From the NCBI RefSeq assembly GCF_963678635.1, contig NC_087065.1, positions 56,014,397 through 56,078,396 of the forward strand: DNA of 64,000 nucleotides, given 5' to 3'. This DNA comes from Symsagittifera roscoffensis (Eukaryota; Xenacoelomorpha; Acoela; Convolutidae). The notes under the pieces are model-generated. The model saw only the letters and a program-made list of their open reading frames with translations. It made no database searches and was not told the origin of the DNA. Numbering within the stretch: position 1 is the first letter of the stretch; each line of letters opens with the position of its first letter. Both the position numbers and the translations under genes were made by a program. Of the stretch, positions 44,466-55,087 are shown one piece after another.

Positions 44466-44907
44466 GTTGAATACAGGGGCGGATCTAGGATTTTCTCGAG
44501 GGGGGGGGGGCGGATTTTCAAAAAAAAATTCGAAAATTTTGACGACCTTTTTTTTTTTTTAGGCCGACCAAATTGATTTTTCGAGCTCTCCCAAAGCACT
44601 GTTTTGCCCCTGTTTTGCGCCGCAGGCAAATTTTTCAAAAAACAGTCAAAAAAGCCGTTTTTGGGCACTTTTTGAAAAATGTTGACAAAAAAATCGCGTT
44701 TTTTTTTTGGCGCGCGCTCCCCCTCAAAGTTAGTATATATTGGCGCCAAAGGCGCCTTTAGAAAAATTTCAGGGTCGGTCGGCCAAAAATGGATTTCTGA
44801 AAAAGTATCAAAGGGGGAACCCTTTGGGTCGGCAGGGGGTCGAATCCCTGAGGAAGAAGCGTCCGCCCCCCCGCCCCCCCCCCCCTAAATCCGCCCCTGG
44901 TTGAATA
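44466..44907 (+). mobile_element. Complete hAT-type MITE with 8-bp target duplication
   Basis: The element is 44474-44899 (426 bp). The left end CAGGGGCGGATCTAGG and right end CCTAAATCCGCCCCTG form a 16-bp inverted repeat with one mismatch, followed inward by G/C runs. It is flanked on both sides by GTTGAATA (44466-44473 and 44900-44907), a perfect 8-bp duplication as made by hAT transposases. There is no transposase frame inside, so it depended on a partner elsewhere. The target duplication starts 4 bases after the neurensin-like stop codon, so the element lies in the 3' UTR. Frames at 44339-44888 are internal to it. Confidence 0.93.
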
Positions 44908-44954
44908 TATGTTAGTTTAAATTGATGTGACTGTTTACTACTTATTGCTTTTTG

Positions 44955-46728
44955 TTCCGCCTTCCGTAACGATAGTAACGGAATATTTGTGCTCGGGTAG
45001 GTTTTTTTTCTTCAGACAAGTTTCGACTTTTTAACTAGCCATTTTTGACGGAATATCAGTCAAAAGGTATTGTTGTCCTGAGCTTAAATTTTAAAAGATA
45101 ATTCACCTGTGATCATTTTTCGTAAAGTTATGGGGGTTTAAAGATTGCCATATTTCGCGCTATTAACGCGTAAGCGAGATTTAATCCGTCTTAGAAATCG
45201 TTCCAAACTGGTTCAAGGAAGCTTATATGCCAATGCCATAACTGATTTGTTAATAGGAGCAAAATCTATCACTTCGTACTTAATATGACGTATGGGGGGA
45301 TGTTTTCACAAAAAATTCCAAAGTTTTTTGAAAACATTTTTGAATTTTAATTTATAAAATTTAAATTTTTCATGTTATTACTGCTCCATAGGCCTTAAAA
45401 GGCAGTCGAAACATTCAGGGTTTCGCCCTGATACGAGCAGTCTTGTTTATTCTTTGTGTTTTTAATTTATCAGATTTTTGTTATTCAATTTGTTATTTCT
45501 ATCATTACCCTGACACTAACACCTTTATCACCTTTTGGGGGAGCTAGCGTAAAAGTCTCTTAAATCGTTCCAGATATTCAATTCGCGCGTGCAGTTTGAT
45601 TGCTTAAAGTTTAGAAATGCTCCTGCAATTTCTTATGAATCAGAAAAATTATTGTTTCCGAAACTTATGTGCTAGAAAAATAATCAAATCTTATTAGGGC
45701 AGTTCAGAAATCACTTTTTAAATTTATGTTCAATCAATCAATGGAAAAAAAATTAAAAATCCGTCATGGTCCAAGTTTTTTTCCGGTAGTGCCCTGTTTT
45801 TTTTTCGAATGTCCATAGTCTTCGACTGAATTTCGAAACGTCGCAACCCTATTTGGAAACATAGCAACCGAAACTGTAGCTTGGAATTGTGAATAATCAA
45901 TAGCGAACGCGTCATCGTGTTTTATGGATGGATGATCTTTCAATATGTATTTGGGATAAGCTGAGTATTACAAACATCGCCTGATGTTATTTTATTGTAA
46001 CACAGGAGACGAATGAGCCCCAAATTGCTATCTAATATTATGCCATCGATGGAGGTGAATTAGCTCGATCTCGAGGAAAATCGGGGCCTACTTTTCCGCG
46101 AACAATATAGGACCAATTGCCGTAAAATTCGGGCTGCTTCAACCCACTGAAAGATGTAAACAACAATTTAGATCCACAATATTGCAATTATGTTATCCAA
46201 TTCCAATGATATGCAGGCTGTTGAGAAGAATATGTAACAAGAATGCTCGAATATCAGGGGGGAGCCCTGAATGTTCCGATTGCTCTATAATCCATAGCTA
46301 TGAGTTTTTGGAAAAAAAATTCTCAAAAACTTTAAGCTTTGGACAATATCAAAGATTAATGTAAAAACTGAGGCGTTAAAAATTAAAAGGACCGATTAGC
46401 TAGCCTCTATTTAATTTCGAATCAATTTTTTTGTGCGGGAGAATTAGCCACGCATGATTAGTTCGAGTTACGCTTTCAGCGTTCTGAACAAAATCTTCAA
46501 ATTAAGCCAGAGCATGGCTAAACTGGCAATTTTCAAACACTCAGAATTTTGTAAAAAAAATGATCGGAGATAGAATATGTTTTTGAGTTTGATTTCAAGG
46601 AGTCGATATCTTCATTGGGGTAAGCAACTGATTGTTAAAAGCTATTGCTTTGATTGCCGAAAATTGACTGAATTGAAAAAAAAATCACCCAACGCATAAA
46701 TATTCCGTTTTCTTTGAAACGGAACAAA
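44955..46728. mobile_element. P1: long-inverted-repeat element (family A arms plus 790-bp core)
   Basis: The left arm 44955-45448 is family A with GTTCCG at the outer end and the hairpin at the inner end. The right arm 46236-46728 is a diverged family A copy in the opposite orientation, hairpin (46236-46283) inward and CGGAAC outermost. The core 45449-46235 contains CTGACACTAACACCTTTATC and ends at ATGTAACAAG. The same layout recurs as P2 and P3. The arms are clearly homologous but diverged. Whether this is a mobile unit or one repeat flanked by two others is not decided by one locus, but three copies share it. Confidence 0.65.
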
Positions 46729-46749
46729 AAGACCTCGGGCATAAACAGG

Positions 46750-47133
46750 CAGGGGCAGATCTAGGTTTTTCTCGAGGTTTGAAATTGTCGAAATTTTTGT
46801 CGACCATTTTTTAGGTTGACCAAATTGATTTACTGAGCTCTTTCAAATCAAAATTAAGGACCCAATTTGCCAAATTTCCTGCACCGCAGGCTAATTTAAA
46901 AAAATGCCCAGAAAAATGGTTTTCAGGCACTTTTTGGAAAACTATGACCGAAAAATTGCGGTTTTTGGCGCGCTATCCCCTCAAATCTAGTATATACTGG
47001 CGCCAAAAACGCCTTTAGAAAAACTTTAGCGGTCTGTCACCAGAAATGAATAATTCAAACTTTGGGTCGGTAGGGGGTCAATTCCCTAAGGGGGATGGAC
47101 GTCCGCCCCCGCTTCCCCTAAACCCGACCCTCG
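46750..47133 (+). mobile_element. Degraded hAT-type MITE copy in Q1
   Basis: The left end CAGGGGCAGATCTAGG is kept; the right end is altered to CCTAAACCCGACCCTCGG. The interior shares TAGTATATACTGGCGCCAAA with the complete copy. No target duplication is left. Confidence 0.75.
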
Positions 47134-48302
47134 GCAAAAAACATAGCAAACGAACCATTAGAAATTGTCATTAAACTCATGAAAACAAAAAAAATTACAG
47201 TTGATCTTCAGTTATCGGAGAGCGCAAGTCGTCTCTTTTTCAGCATAAAAATTGAATTCAAATTGCAAAGTAATCAGAAGCCAAATAGCAAAACAATCGA
47301 ACTTGAGCATAATAATTTTGAAAGACAATTCCTAGAAAAAAAATGAAAACAATGGAAATAAGTGCATTCACAACGTTCATTAACGTTTTCCTAAACAGGT
47401 TTAAGTGTGAAAAAAGTCAAATTATTGAACAGAAGTGTGGATGGATGAATTGACTCACGAAGAAATTATAGATCTGTTTTTGCTATCCATTCTTATTATT
47501 GCTACTACCATTGAGTTTATTGTCCATTTCCCCACTATGGCGTAGTTGAACATTCCAAAAATGCATCAGCAATGGTTCAGAAGAGGGAATTTTGAGTAGG
47601 ATGCAAGCTATTCAATGGAGAATAACACGTTTTTCCATGCCATTCGATCAAGGCAGTATATGGGTTTGAAGCCTTCAGTTTTCAGGTTTGGTTCAACACA
47701 ATCGATCCAGGGTCTTCTAGTCCTTCCCGCATGTCTTTTGTTGAGATAGAAACATGGTCTGTTGATTTTAGCGCGCAGTCATTTTCTTTTCGATGAAAAT
47801 GGCTCAGTCATTGTAGCCGAGATAGGACTTGTAGCTTGTCCAGAGCAACAGAACCTGTCAAATTAATTTCGGCTTCTTCGGTTACGCTGTCTATATATGT
47901 GATCCTGTAATCCTGCGTGAAACTTTCCTATCAGCACTGTTAAAAGAGCTCGTTATTGCCGTGGTCTGCGCCCTATTTTCAGAACAGTACTTCAGAAGAT
48001 CCGTTGATATGACACCTTGTAATCAAATCAGTACCTTTGTTCAGCAGCACAGGCGCAATTTGCCAAATTATGTCCAGAAAGTTGCTGTTCTTATCCGTGA
48101 TGCATGTATTGCGTCTTTTCATGCGAAATCATATCACGCAGACAGCGAAACTCTTGACAGTTCTCCCGTATTTCCTTCAAAACTTTGCGTTTTTGACTGC
48201 ATTTTTGGCCCAAAATTGACTGAATTGAAAAAAAAAATCACCCAACGCATAAATATTCCGTTTTCTTTGAAACGGAACAAAAAGACCTCGGGCATAAACA
48301 GG

Positions 48303-48689
48303 CAGGGGCAGATCTAGGTATTTCTCGAGGTTTGAAATTGTCTAAATTTTTGTCGACCATTTTTTAGGTTGACCAAATTGATTTACTGAGCTCTTTCAAA
48401 TCAAAATTAAGGACCCAATTTGCCAAATTTCCTGCACCGCAGGCTAATTTAAAAAAATGCCCAGAAAAAAGGTTTTCAGGCACTTTTTGGAAAACTATGA
48501 CCGAAAAATTGCGGTTTTTGGCGCGCTATCCCCTCAAATCTAGTATATACTGGCGCCAAAATCGCCTTTAGAAAAACTTTAGGGGTCTGTCACCAGAAAT
48601 GAATAATTCAAACTTTGGGTCGGTAGGGGGTCAATTCCCTGAGGGGGGATGGACGTCCGCCCCCGCTTCCCCCTAAACCCGTCCCTCGG
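48303..48689 (+). mobile_element. Degraded hAT-type MITE copy in Q2
   Basis: Near-identical to the copy in Q1 because of the tandem duplication. Starts CAGGGGCAGATCTAGG and ends CCTAAACCCGTCCCTCGG. Confidence 0.75.
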
Positions 48690-48915
48690 CAAAAAGATAG
48701 CAAACGAACCATTAGAAATTGTCATTAAACTCATGAAAACAAAAAAAATTACAGTTGATCTTCAGTTATTGGAGAGCGCAAGTCGTCTCTTTTTCAGCAT
48801 AAAAATTGAATTCAAATTGCAAAGTAATCAGAAGCCAAATAGCAAAACAATCGAAATTGAGCATAATAATTTTGAAAGACAATTCCTAGAAAAAAAAAGA
48901 AAACAATGGAAATAA
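48649..48915 (+). CDS. Frame conserved between Q copies (ANEPLEIVIKLMKT), unidentified
   Basis: After the MITE, the stretch from about 48704 encodes NEPLEIVIKLMKTKKITVD, then a basic part ending FERQFLEKK. It is nearly unchanged at 52303-52554 and is recognisable in Q1 and Q4, where stops interrupt it. The start codon lies in the MITE, so this is not a natural start. It may be a relic exon of the unknown gene that seeded block Q. The close similarity may simply reflect recent duplication. Confidence 0.25.
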   Translation: MDVRPRFPLNPSLGKKIANEPLEIVIKLMKTKKITVDLQLLESASRLFFSIKIEFKLQSNQKPNSKTIEIEHNNFERQFLEKKRKQWK

Positions 48916-49850
48916 GTGCATTCACAACGTTCATTAACGTTTTCCTAAACAGGTTTAAGTGTGAAAAAAGTCAAATTATTGAACAGAAGTGTGGATGGAT
49001 GAATTGACTCACGAAGAAATTATAGATCTGTTTTTGCTATCCATTCTTATTATTGCTACTACCATTGAGTTTATTGTCCATTTCCCCACTATGGCGTAGT
49101 TGAACATTCCAAAAATGCATCAGCAATGGTTCAGAAGAGGGAATTTTGAGTAGGATGCAAGCTATTCAATGGAGAATAACACGTTTTTCCATGCCATTCG
49201 ATCAAGGCAGTATATGGGTTTGAAGCCTTCAGTTTTCAGGTTTGGTTCAACACAATCGATCCAGGGTCTTCTAGTCCTTCCCGCATGTCTTTTGTTGAGA
49301 TAGAAACATGGTCTGTTGATTTTAGCGCGCAGTCATTTTCTTTTCGATGAAAATGGCTCAGTCATTGTAGCCGAGATAGGACTTGTAGCTTGTCCAGAGC
49401 AACAGAACCTGTCAAATTAATTTCGGCTTCTTCGGTTACGCTGTCTATATATGTGATCCTGTAATCCTGCGTGAAACTTTCCTATCAGCACTGTTAAAAG
49501 AGCTCGTTATTGCCGTGGTCTGCGCCCTATTTTCAGAGCAGTACTTCAGAAGATCCGTTGATATGACACCTTGTAATCAAATCAGTACCTTTGTTCAGCA
49601 GCACAGGCGCAATTTGCCAAATTATGTCCAGAAAGTTGCTGTTCTTATCCGTGATGCATGTATTGCGTCTTTTCATGCGAAATCATATCACGCAGACAGC
49701 GAAACTCTTGACAGTTCTCCCGTATTTCCTTCAAAACTTTGCGTTTTTGACTGCATTTTTGGCCAAAAATTGACTGAATTGAAAAAAAATCACCCAACGC
49801 TTAAGTATTCCATTTTCTTTGAAACGCAATAAAAAGACCTCCGGCATAAA

Positions 49851-50319
49851 CAGGGGCGAATCTAAAATTTTCTCGAGGTTCAAAATTTTCGAAATTTTTG
49901 TCGACCAATTTTTAGGTTGACAAAATTGATTTACTGAGCTCTTTCAAATCAAAATTTCCCAAATTTGCAAAATTTCCTGCACCGCAGGCTAATTTAAAAA
50001 AAAACAAACAGCCCAGAAAAATGGTTTTCAGGCTCTTTTGGAAAACTATGACCAATATATACTAACTTTGAGGAGGAGCGCGCGCCAAAAAAGCGCGAAT
50101 TTTTTGTCAACATTTTTCAAAAAGTGCCCAATTACGGCTTTTTTTGACTGTTTTTTGCTTGCGGCGCACAAAGTTTTACCAAAATAGGGGCAAAACAGTG
50201 CTTTGGGTGAGCTCGAAAAATCAATTTGGTCGGCCTAAAAAAAAAAAAAGGTCGTCAAAATTTTCGAATTTTTTTTTAGAAAATCCGCCCCTCTCGAGAA
50301 AATCCTAGATCTGCCCCTG
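49851..50319. mobile_element. MITE chimera with two inverted left ends
   Basis: Starts CAGGGGCGAATCTAAAATTT, then CTCGAGGTTC, and ends CTCGAGAAAATCCTAG then ATCTGCCCCTG. Both ends correspond to the left end of the complete MITE. The orientation switches near 50050, where the sequence turns to the reverse strand (AATATATACTAACTTTGAGG, GCGCGCGCCAAAAAAGCG). It is a fusion of two copies in opposite orientation. Confidence 0.75.
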
Positions 50320-51936
50320 CCTGTGATCATTTTTTGTTAAAATATGGGGGTTTGAAGATTGCCATATTTCGCACTTTTAACGCGTAAGCGAGATTTAATC
50401 CGTCTTAGAACTCGTTCCAAACTGGTTCAATGAAGCTTATATGCCAATGCCATAACTGATTTGTTAATAGGAGCAAAATCTATCTTTTCGTACTTAATAT
50501 GACGTATGGAGGGATGTTTTCACAAAAAATTTCAAAGTTTTTTGAAAACATTTTTTTGAATTTTAATTTATAAAATTTAAATTTTTCATGTTATTACTGC
50601 TCCATAGACCTTAAAAGGCAGTCGAAACATTCAGGGTTTCGCCCTGATACGAGTAGTCTTGTTTATTCTTTGTGTTTTTATTTGATCAGATCTTCGTTCC
50701 TCAATTTGTTATTTCTATCATTACCCTGACACTAACACCTTTATCACCTTTTGGGGGAGCTAGCGTAAAGTCTCTTAAATCGTTCCAGATATTCAATTCG
50801 GGCGTGCAGTTTGATTGCTTAAAGTTTAGAAATGCTTCTGCAATTTCTTATGAATCAGAAAAATTATTGTTTCCGAAACTTATGTGCTAGAAAAATAATC
50901 AAATTTTATTAGGGCAGTTCAGAAATCACTTTTTTTAAAATTTTGTTAAATCAAAAAATGGAAAAAAAATTAAAAATCCGTCATGGTCCAAGTTTTTTTC
51001 CGGTAGTACCCTGTTTTTTTCGAATGTCCATTTTCTTCGACTGAATTTCGAAACGACGCAACCCTATTTGGAAACATAGCAACCGAAACTGTAGCTTGGA
51101 GTTTTGAAGAATCAATAGCGAACGCGTCGTCGTGTTTTATGGATGGGTGATCTTTCAATATATATGTATTTGGGATAAGCTGAGTATTACAAACATCGCC
51201 TGTTGTTATTTTATTGTAACACAGGAGAAGAATGAGCCCCAAGTTGCTATCTAATATGCCATCAATGGAAGTGAGTTAGCTCGATCTCGAGAAAAATCGG
51301 CGTCTACTTTTCCGCGAACAATATAGGACCAATTGCCGTAAAATTCGGGCTTCTTCAACCCACTGAAAGATGTAAACAACAATTTAGATCCACAATATTG
51401 CAATTATGTCATCCAATTCCAATGATATGCAGGCTGTTGAGAAGAATATGTAACAAGAATGCTCGAATATCAGGGGGGAACCCTGAATGTTCCGATTGCC
51501 CTTTAATCCATATCTATGAGTTTTTGGGAGAAGAAAATTCTGAAAAACTTTGAACTTTGGACAATATCAAAGATTAATGTAAAAAAATGAGTCGTTAAAA
51601 ATTAATAGGACCGATTAGCTAGCCTTTATTTAAATTCGAATCAATTTTTGTGCGGGAGAATTAGCCACGCATGATTAGTTCGAAATACGCTTTCAGCGTT
51701 TTGAACAAAATCTTCAAATTATTCCAGAGCATGGCTAAACTGGCATTTTTCAAACACTCAGAATTTTGCAAAAAAAATGATCGGAGATAGAATATAATTT
51801 TGAGTTTGATTTCAAGGAGTCGATATCTTCATTGGGGTAAGCAACTGATTGTTAAAAGCTATTGCTTTGATTGCCGAAAATTGACTGAATTAAAAAAAAT
51901 CACCCAATAAATATTCCGTTTTCTTTGAAACGGAAC
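50320..51936. mobile_element. P2: second copy of the long-inverted-repeat element
   Basis: The left arm is truncated by the MITE and begins CCTGTGATCATTTTTTG. The hairpin is at 50617-50662, the core at 50663-51450, and the right hairpin at 51451-51500 (stem CAGGG/CCCTG around GGGAA). The right arm ends CGGAAC at 51936. The core holds a 72-codon plus frame (50672-50890, TPLSPFGGASVKSLKSF) and a 90-codon minus frame (51242-50970). Small indels break both in P1 or P3, so neither is accepted as a gene. Confidence 0.7.
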
Positions 51937-51956
51937 AAAAAGAACTCGGGCATAAA

Positions 51957-52342
51957 CAGGGGCAGATCTAGGTTTTTCTCGAGGTTTGAAATTGTCGAAA
52001 TTTTTGTCGACCATTTTTTAGGTTAACCAAATTGATTTACTGAGCTCTTTCAAATCAAAATTAAGGACCCAATTTGCCAAATTTCCTGCACCGCAGGCTA
52101 ATAAAAAAAAATGCCCAGAAAAATGGTTTGCAGGCTTTTTTTGGAAAACTATGACCAAAAAATTGCAGTTTTTGGCGCGCTATCTCCTCAAATTTAGTAT
52201 ATACTGGCGCCAAAAACGCCCTTAGAAAAAATTTAGGGTCCCGTCACCAGAAAAAAATAATTCAAACTTTGGGTCGGTAGGGTGTCAATTCCCTGAGGCG
52301 GGATGGACGTCCGCCCCCGCTTCCCCCTAAACCCGTCCCTCG
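51957..52342 (+). mobile_element. Degraded hAT-type MITE copy in Q3
   Basis: Starts CAGGGGCAGATCTAGG and ends CCTAAACCCGTCCCTCGG, parallel to the Q1 and Q2 copies. Confidence 0.75.
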
Positions 52343-52640
52343 GCAAAAACCTAGCAAACGAACCATTAGAAATTGTCATTAAACTCATGAAAACAAAAAC
52401 AATTACAGTTGATCTTCAGTTATTGGAGAGCGCAAGTCGTCTCTTTTTCAGCATAAAAATTGAATTCAAATTGCAAAGTAATCAGAAGCCAAATAGCAAA
52501 ACAATCGAAATTGAGCATAATAATTTTGAAAAACAATTCCTAGAAAAAAAATGAAAACAATGGAAATAAGTGCATTCAGTTTTAGTGCATAGAGTATTAG
52601 AAAATCCGCCCCCCTCAAGAAAATCCTTGATCCGCCCCTG
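52343..52640 (+). repeat. Q3 remainder and MITE end fragment
   Basis: The Q sequence runs from AGCAAACGAACCATTAGAAA to about 52580, then breaks into a MITE end in reverse orientation (AAAATCCGCCCCCCTCAAG ... TGATCCGCCCCTG, ending 52640). The rest of Q is deleted. Confidence 0.7.
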
Positions 52641-53927
52641 CCTGTGATCATTTTTTGTTAAGTTATTGGGGTTTAAAGATTGCCATATTTCGCGCTATTA
52701 ACGCGTAAGCGAGATTTAATCCGTCTTAGAAATCGTTCCAAACTGGTTCAATGAAGCTTACATAACAATGCCATAACTGATTTGTTAATAGGTGCAAAAT
52801 CTATCATTTTGTACTTAATATGACGTATGGGGGGATGTTTTCACAAAAAATGCCAAAGTTTTTTGAAAACATTTTTTTTTGAAATTCAATTTATAAAATT
52901 TAAATTTTTCATGTTATTACTGCTCCATAGACCTTAAAAGGCAGTCGAAACATTCAGGGTTTCGCCCTGATACGAGCAAACTTGTTTATTCTTTGTGTTT
53001 TTAAGTTATTAGATCTTTGTTACTCAATTTGTTATTTCTATCATTACCCTGACACTAACATCTTTATCACCTTTTGGGGGAGCTAGCGTAAAAGTCTCTT
53101 AAATCGTTCCAGATATTCAATTCGCGCATGCAGTTTGATTGCTTAAAGTTTAGAAATGCTCCTGCAATTTCTTATGAATCAGAAAAATTATTGTTTCCGA
53201 AACTTATGTGCTAGAAAAATAATCAAATCTTATTAGGGCAGTTCAGAAATCACTTTTTAAAATTATGTTAAATCAATAAATGGAAAAAAAATTAAAATCC
53301 GTCATGGTCCAAGTTTTTTTCCGGTAGTGCCATGTTTTTTTCGAATGTCCATATTCTTCGACTGAATTTCGAAACGACGCAACCCTATTTGGAAACATAG
53401 CAACCGAAACTGTAGCTTGGAGTTTTGAAGACTCAATAGCGAACGCGTCATCGTGTTTTATGATTGAATGATCTTTCAATATGTATTGAGGATAAGCTGA
53501 GTATTACAAACATCGCCTGATGCTATTTTATTGCAACACAGGAGAAGAATGAGCCCCACATTGCTATCTAATATGCCATCGATGGAAGTGAATTAGCTTG
53601 ATCTCGAAAAAAATCGGCGCCTACTTTTCTGCGAACAATATAGGACCAACTGCCGTAAAATTCGGGCTTTTTCAACCCACTGAAAGATGTAAACAACAAT
53701 TTAGATCCGCAATATTGCAATTATGTCATCCAATTCCAATGATATGCAGGCTGTTGAGAAGAATATGTAACAAGAATGCTCGAATATCAGGGGGGAACCC
53801 TGAATGTTCCGATTGCCCTTTAATCCATATCTATGAGTTTTTGGGAGAAGAAAATTCTGAAAAACTTTGAACTTTGGACAATGTCAAAGATTAATGTAAA
53901 AAACTGAGTCGTTAAAAATTAATAGTC
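52641..53927. mobile_element. P3: third copy of the long-inverted-repeat element
   Basis: The left arm starts CCTGTGATCATTTTTTG at exactly the same MITE junction as P2. Hairpins are at 52940-52986 and 53769-53818. The right arm is cut off near 53927, where it passes into Q4. The 90-codon frame 53598-53870 (FGLFQPTERCKQQFRS ... NARISGGNPECSDC) crosses the right hairpin and is also readable in P1 and P2. Confidence 0.7.
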
Positions 53928-54950
53928 ATTAGAAATAGTCATTAAACTCATGAAAACAGAAAAAAATTTACGTCTGATCTTCAGTTATTGGAGAGCGTAA
54001 GTCGTCTCTTTTTCAGCATAAAAATTGAATTCAAATTGCAAAGTAATCAAAAGCCAAATGGCAAAACAATCGAAATTGAGCGTAATAATTTTGAAAGACA
54101 TTTTCTAGAAGAAAAAAAATTAAAACAATAGAATTAAGTGCATTCACAACGTTCATTAGCATTTTCCTAACCAAGTTTAAGTGTGAAAAAAGTCTAATTG
54201 TTGAAAAGAAGGGTGGAGGGATGAAATGACTCACGAAGAAATTATAGATCTGTTTTTGCTATCCAGTCATAATGTTGCTACTACCATTGAGTTTTTTGTC
54301 CATTTCCCCACTATTGCGTTGTTGAACTTTCCGAAAGTGCGTAAGCAATGGTTCAGAAGAGAGCATTTTGAGAAGGATGCAGGCTATTCAATGGAGAATA
54401 ACACGTTTTTCCATGCCATTCGATCAAGGCAAAATATGGGTTTGAAGCCTTCAGTTTTCAGGTTTGGTTCAACACAAACGTTCCAGGGTCTTTTAGGCCT
54501 TCCCGCATGTCTTTTTTTGAGATAGAAACATGGTCTGTTGATTTTAGGGCGCAGTCACTTTCTTTTCGGTGAAAATGGCTCAGTCATTGTAGCCGAGATA
54601 GGACTTGTAGCTTGTCCAGAGCAACAGGACCTGTCATGTTAATTTCGGCTTCTTCGGTTACGCTGTCTATATATGTGATCCTGTAACCCTGCGTGAAACT
54701 TTCTTATCAGCACTCTTAAAAGAGCTCGTTATTGCCCTGGTCTGCGTCCTAGTTTCAGAGCAGCACTTCAGAAGATCCGTTGACATGACACCTTGTAATC
54801 AAATCAGTATCTTTGTTCATCAGCACAGGCGCAATTTGCCAAATTGTGTCCAGAAAGTTGCTGTTCTTATCTGTGATGCATGTATTGCGTCATTTTCATG
54901 GGAGACCATATCACACAGAACTTTTATAGGGCAAAATACATTGCTCTTTG
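53928..54950 (+). repeat. Q4: diverged copy of block Q
   Basis: Lacks the MITE and starts inside CATTAGAAATAGTCATTAAA. It follows Q1/Q2 through GACTCACGAAGAAATTATAG to GTGATGCATGTATTGCGTC and ends near 54950. It is the most diverged Q copy, so the block predates the Q1-Q2 tandem. Confidence 0.8.
54226..54525 (+). CDS. 99-codon frame in Q4, unidentified
   Basis: This ATG-initiated frame begins MTHEEIIDLFLLSSHNVATT and includes VRKQWFRREHFEKDAGYS and SMENNTFFHAIRSRQ. In Q1 and Q2 the same region carries stops, but the frame is otherwise followed (KPSVFRFGSTQ is shared). The open version could be the less damaged one, and the gene may come from a transposon. The motif set does not match any transposase I can name, and there are no neighbouring exons I can join. 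Confidence 0.3.
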   Translation: MTHEEIIDLFLLSSHNVATTIEFFVHFPTIALLNFPKVRKQWFRREHFEKDAGYSMENNTFFHAIRSRQNMGLKPSVFRFGSTQTFQGLLGLPACLFLR

Positions 54951-55087
54951 ATCTATCCTAATTCGAATTACAGTCGCCTACATAAACCCAAAATTGACCT
55001 GCCATAATTAAGCGCTCGCAAGTGAAACTTCTTTTAATGCCAATAAGTTCGAAAAAAAAATACACAAAAAGAAAAAAAAGATACAAA

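Larger units (their letters stand above)
46661..49766 (+). repeat. Q1-Q2: tandem duplication with 1,552-1,554-bp period
   Basis: Q1 (46661-48212) and Q2 (48213-49766) are nearly identical, each running from AAATTGACTGAATTGAAAAA to GACTGCATTTTTGGCC. Frames at 47961 and 49515 are exactly 1,554 bases apart and identical for their first 91 codons. Each unit contains the end of the P right arm, a degraded MITE (46750-47133, 48303-48689) and a region shared with Q3 and Q4. The only long frame (VCALFSEQYFRRSVDM..., 105-118 codons) is present in both because of the duplication and has no known family. Confidence 0.9.

Noticed and set aside
44339-44888. Frames of 62-136 codons rich in Pro/Lys
   Set aside because: They lie in the MITE and its G/C runs.
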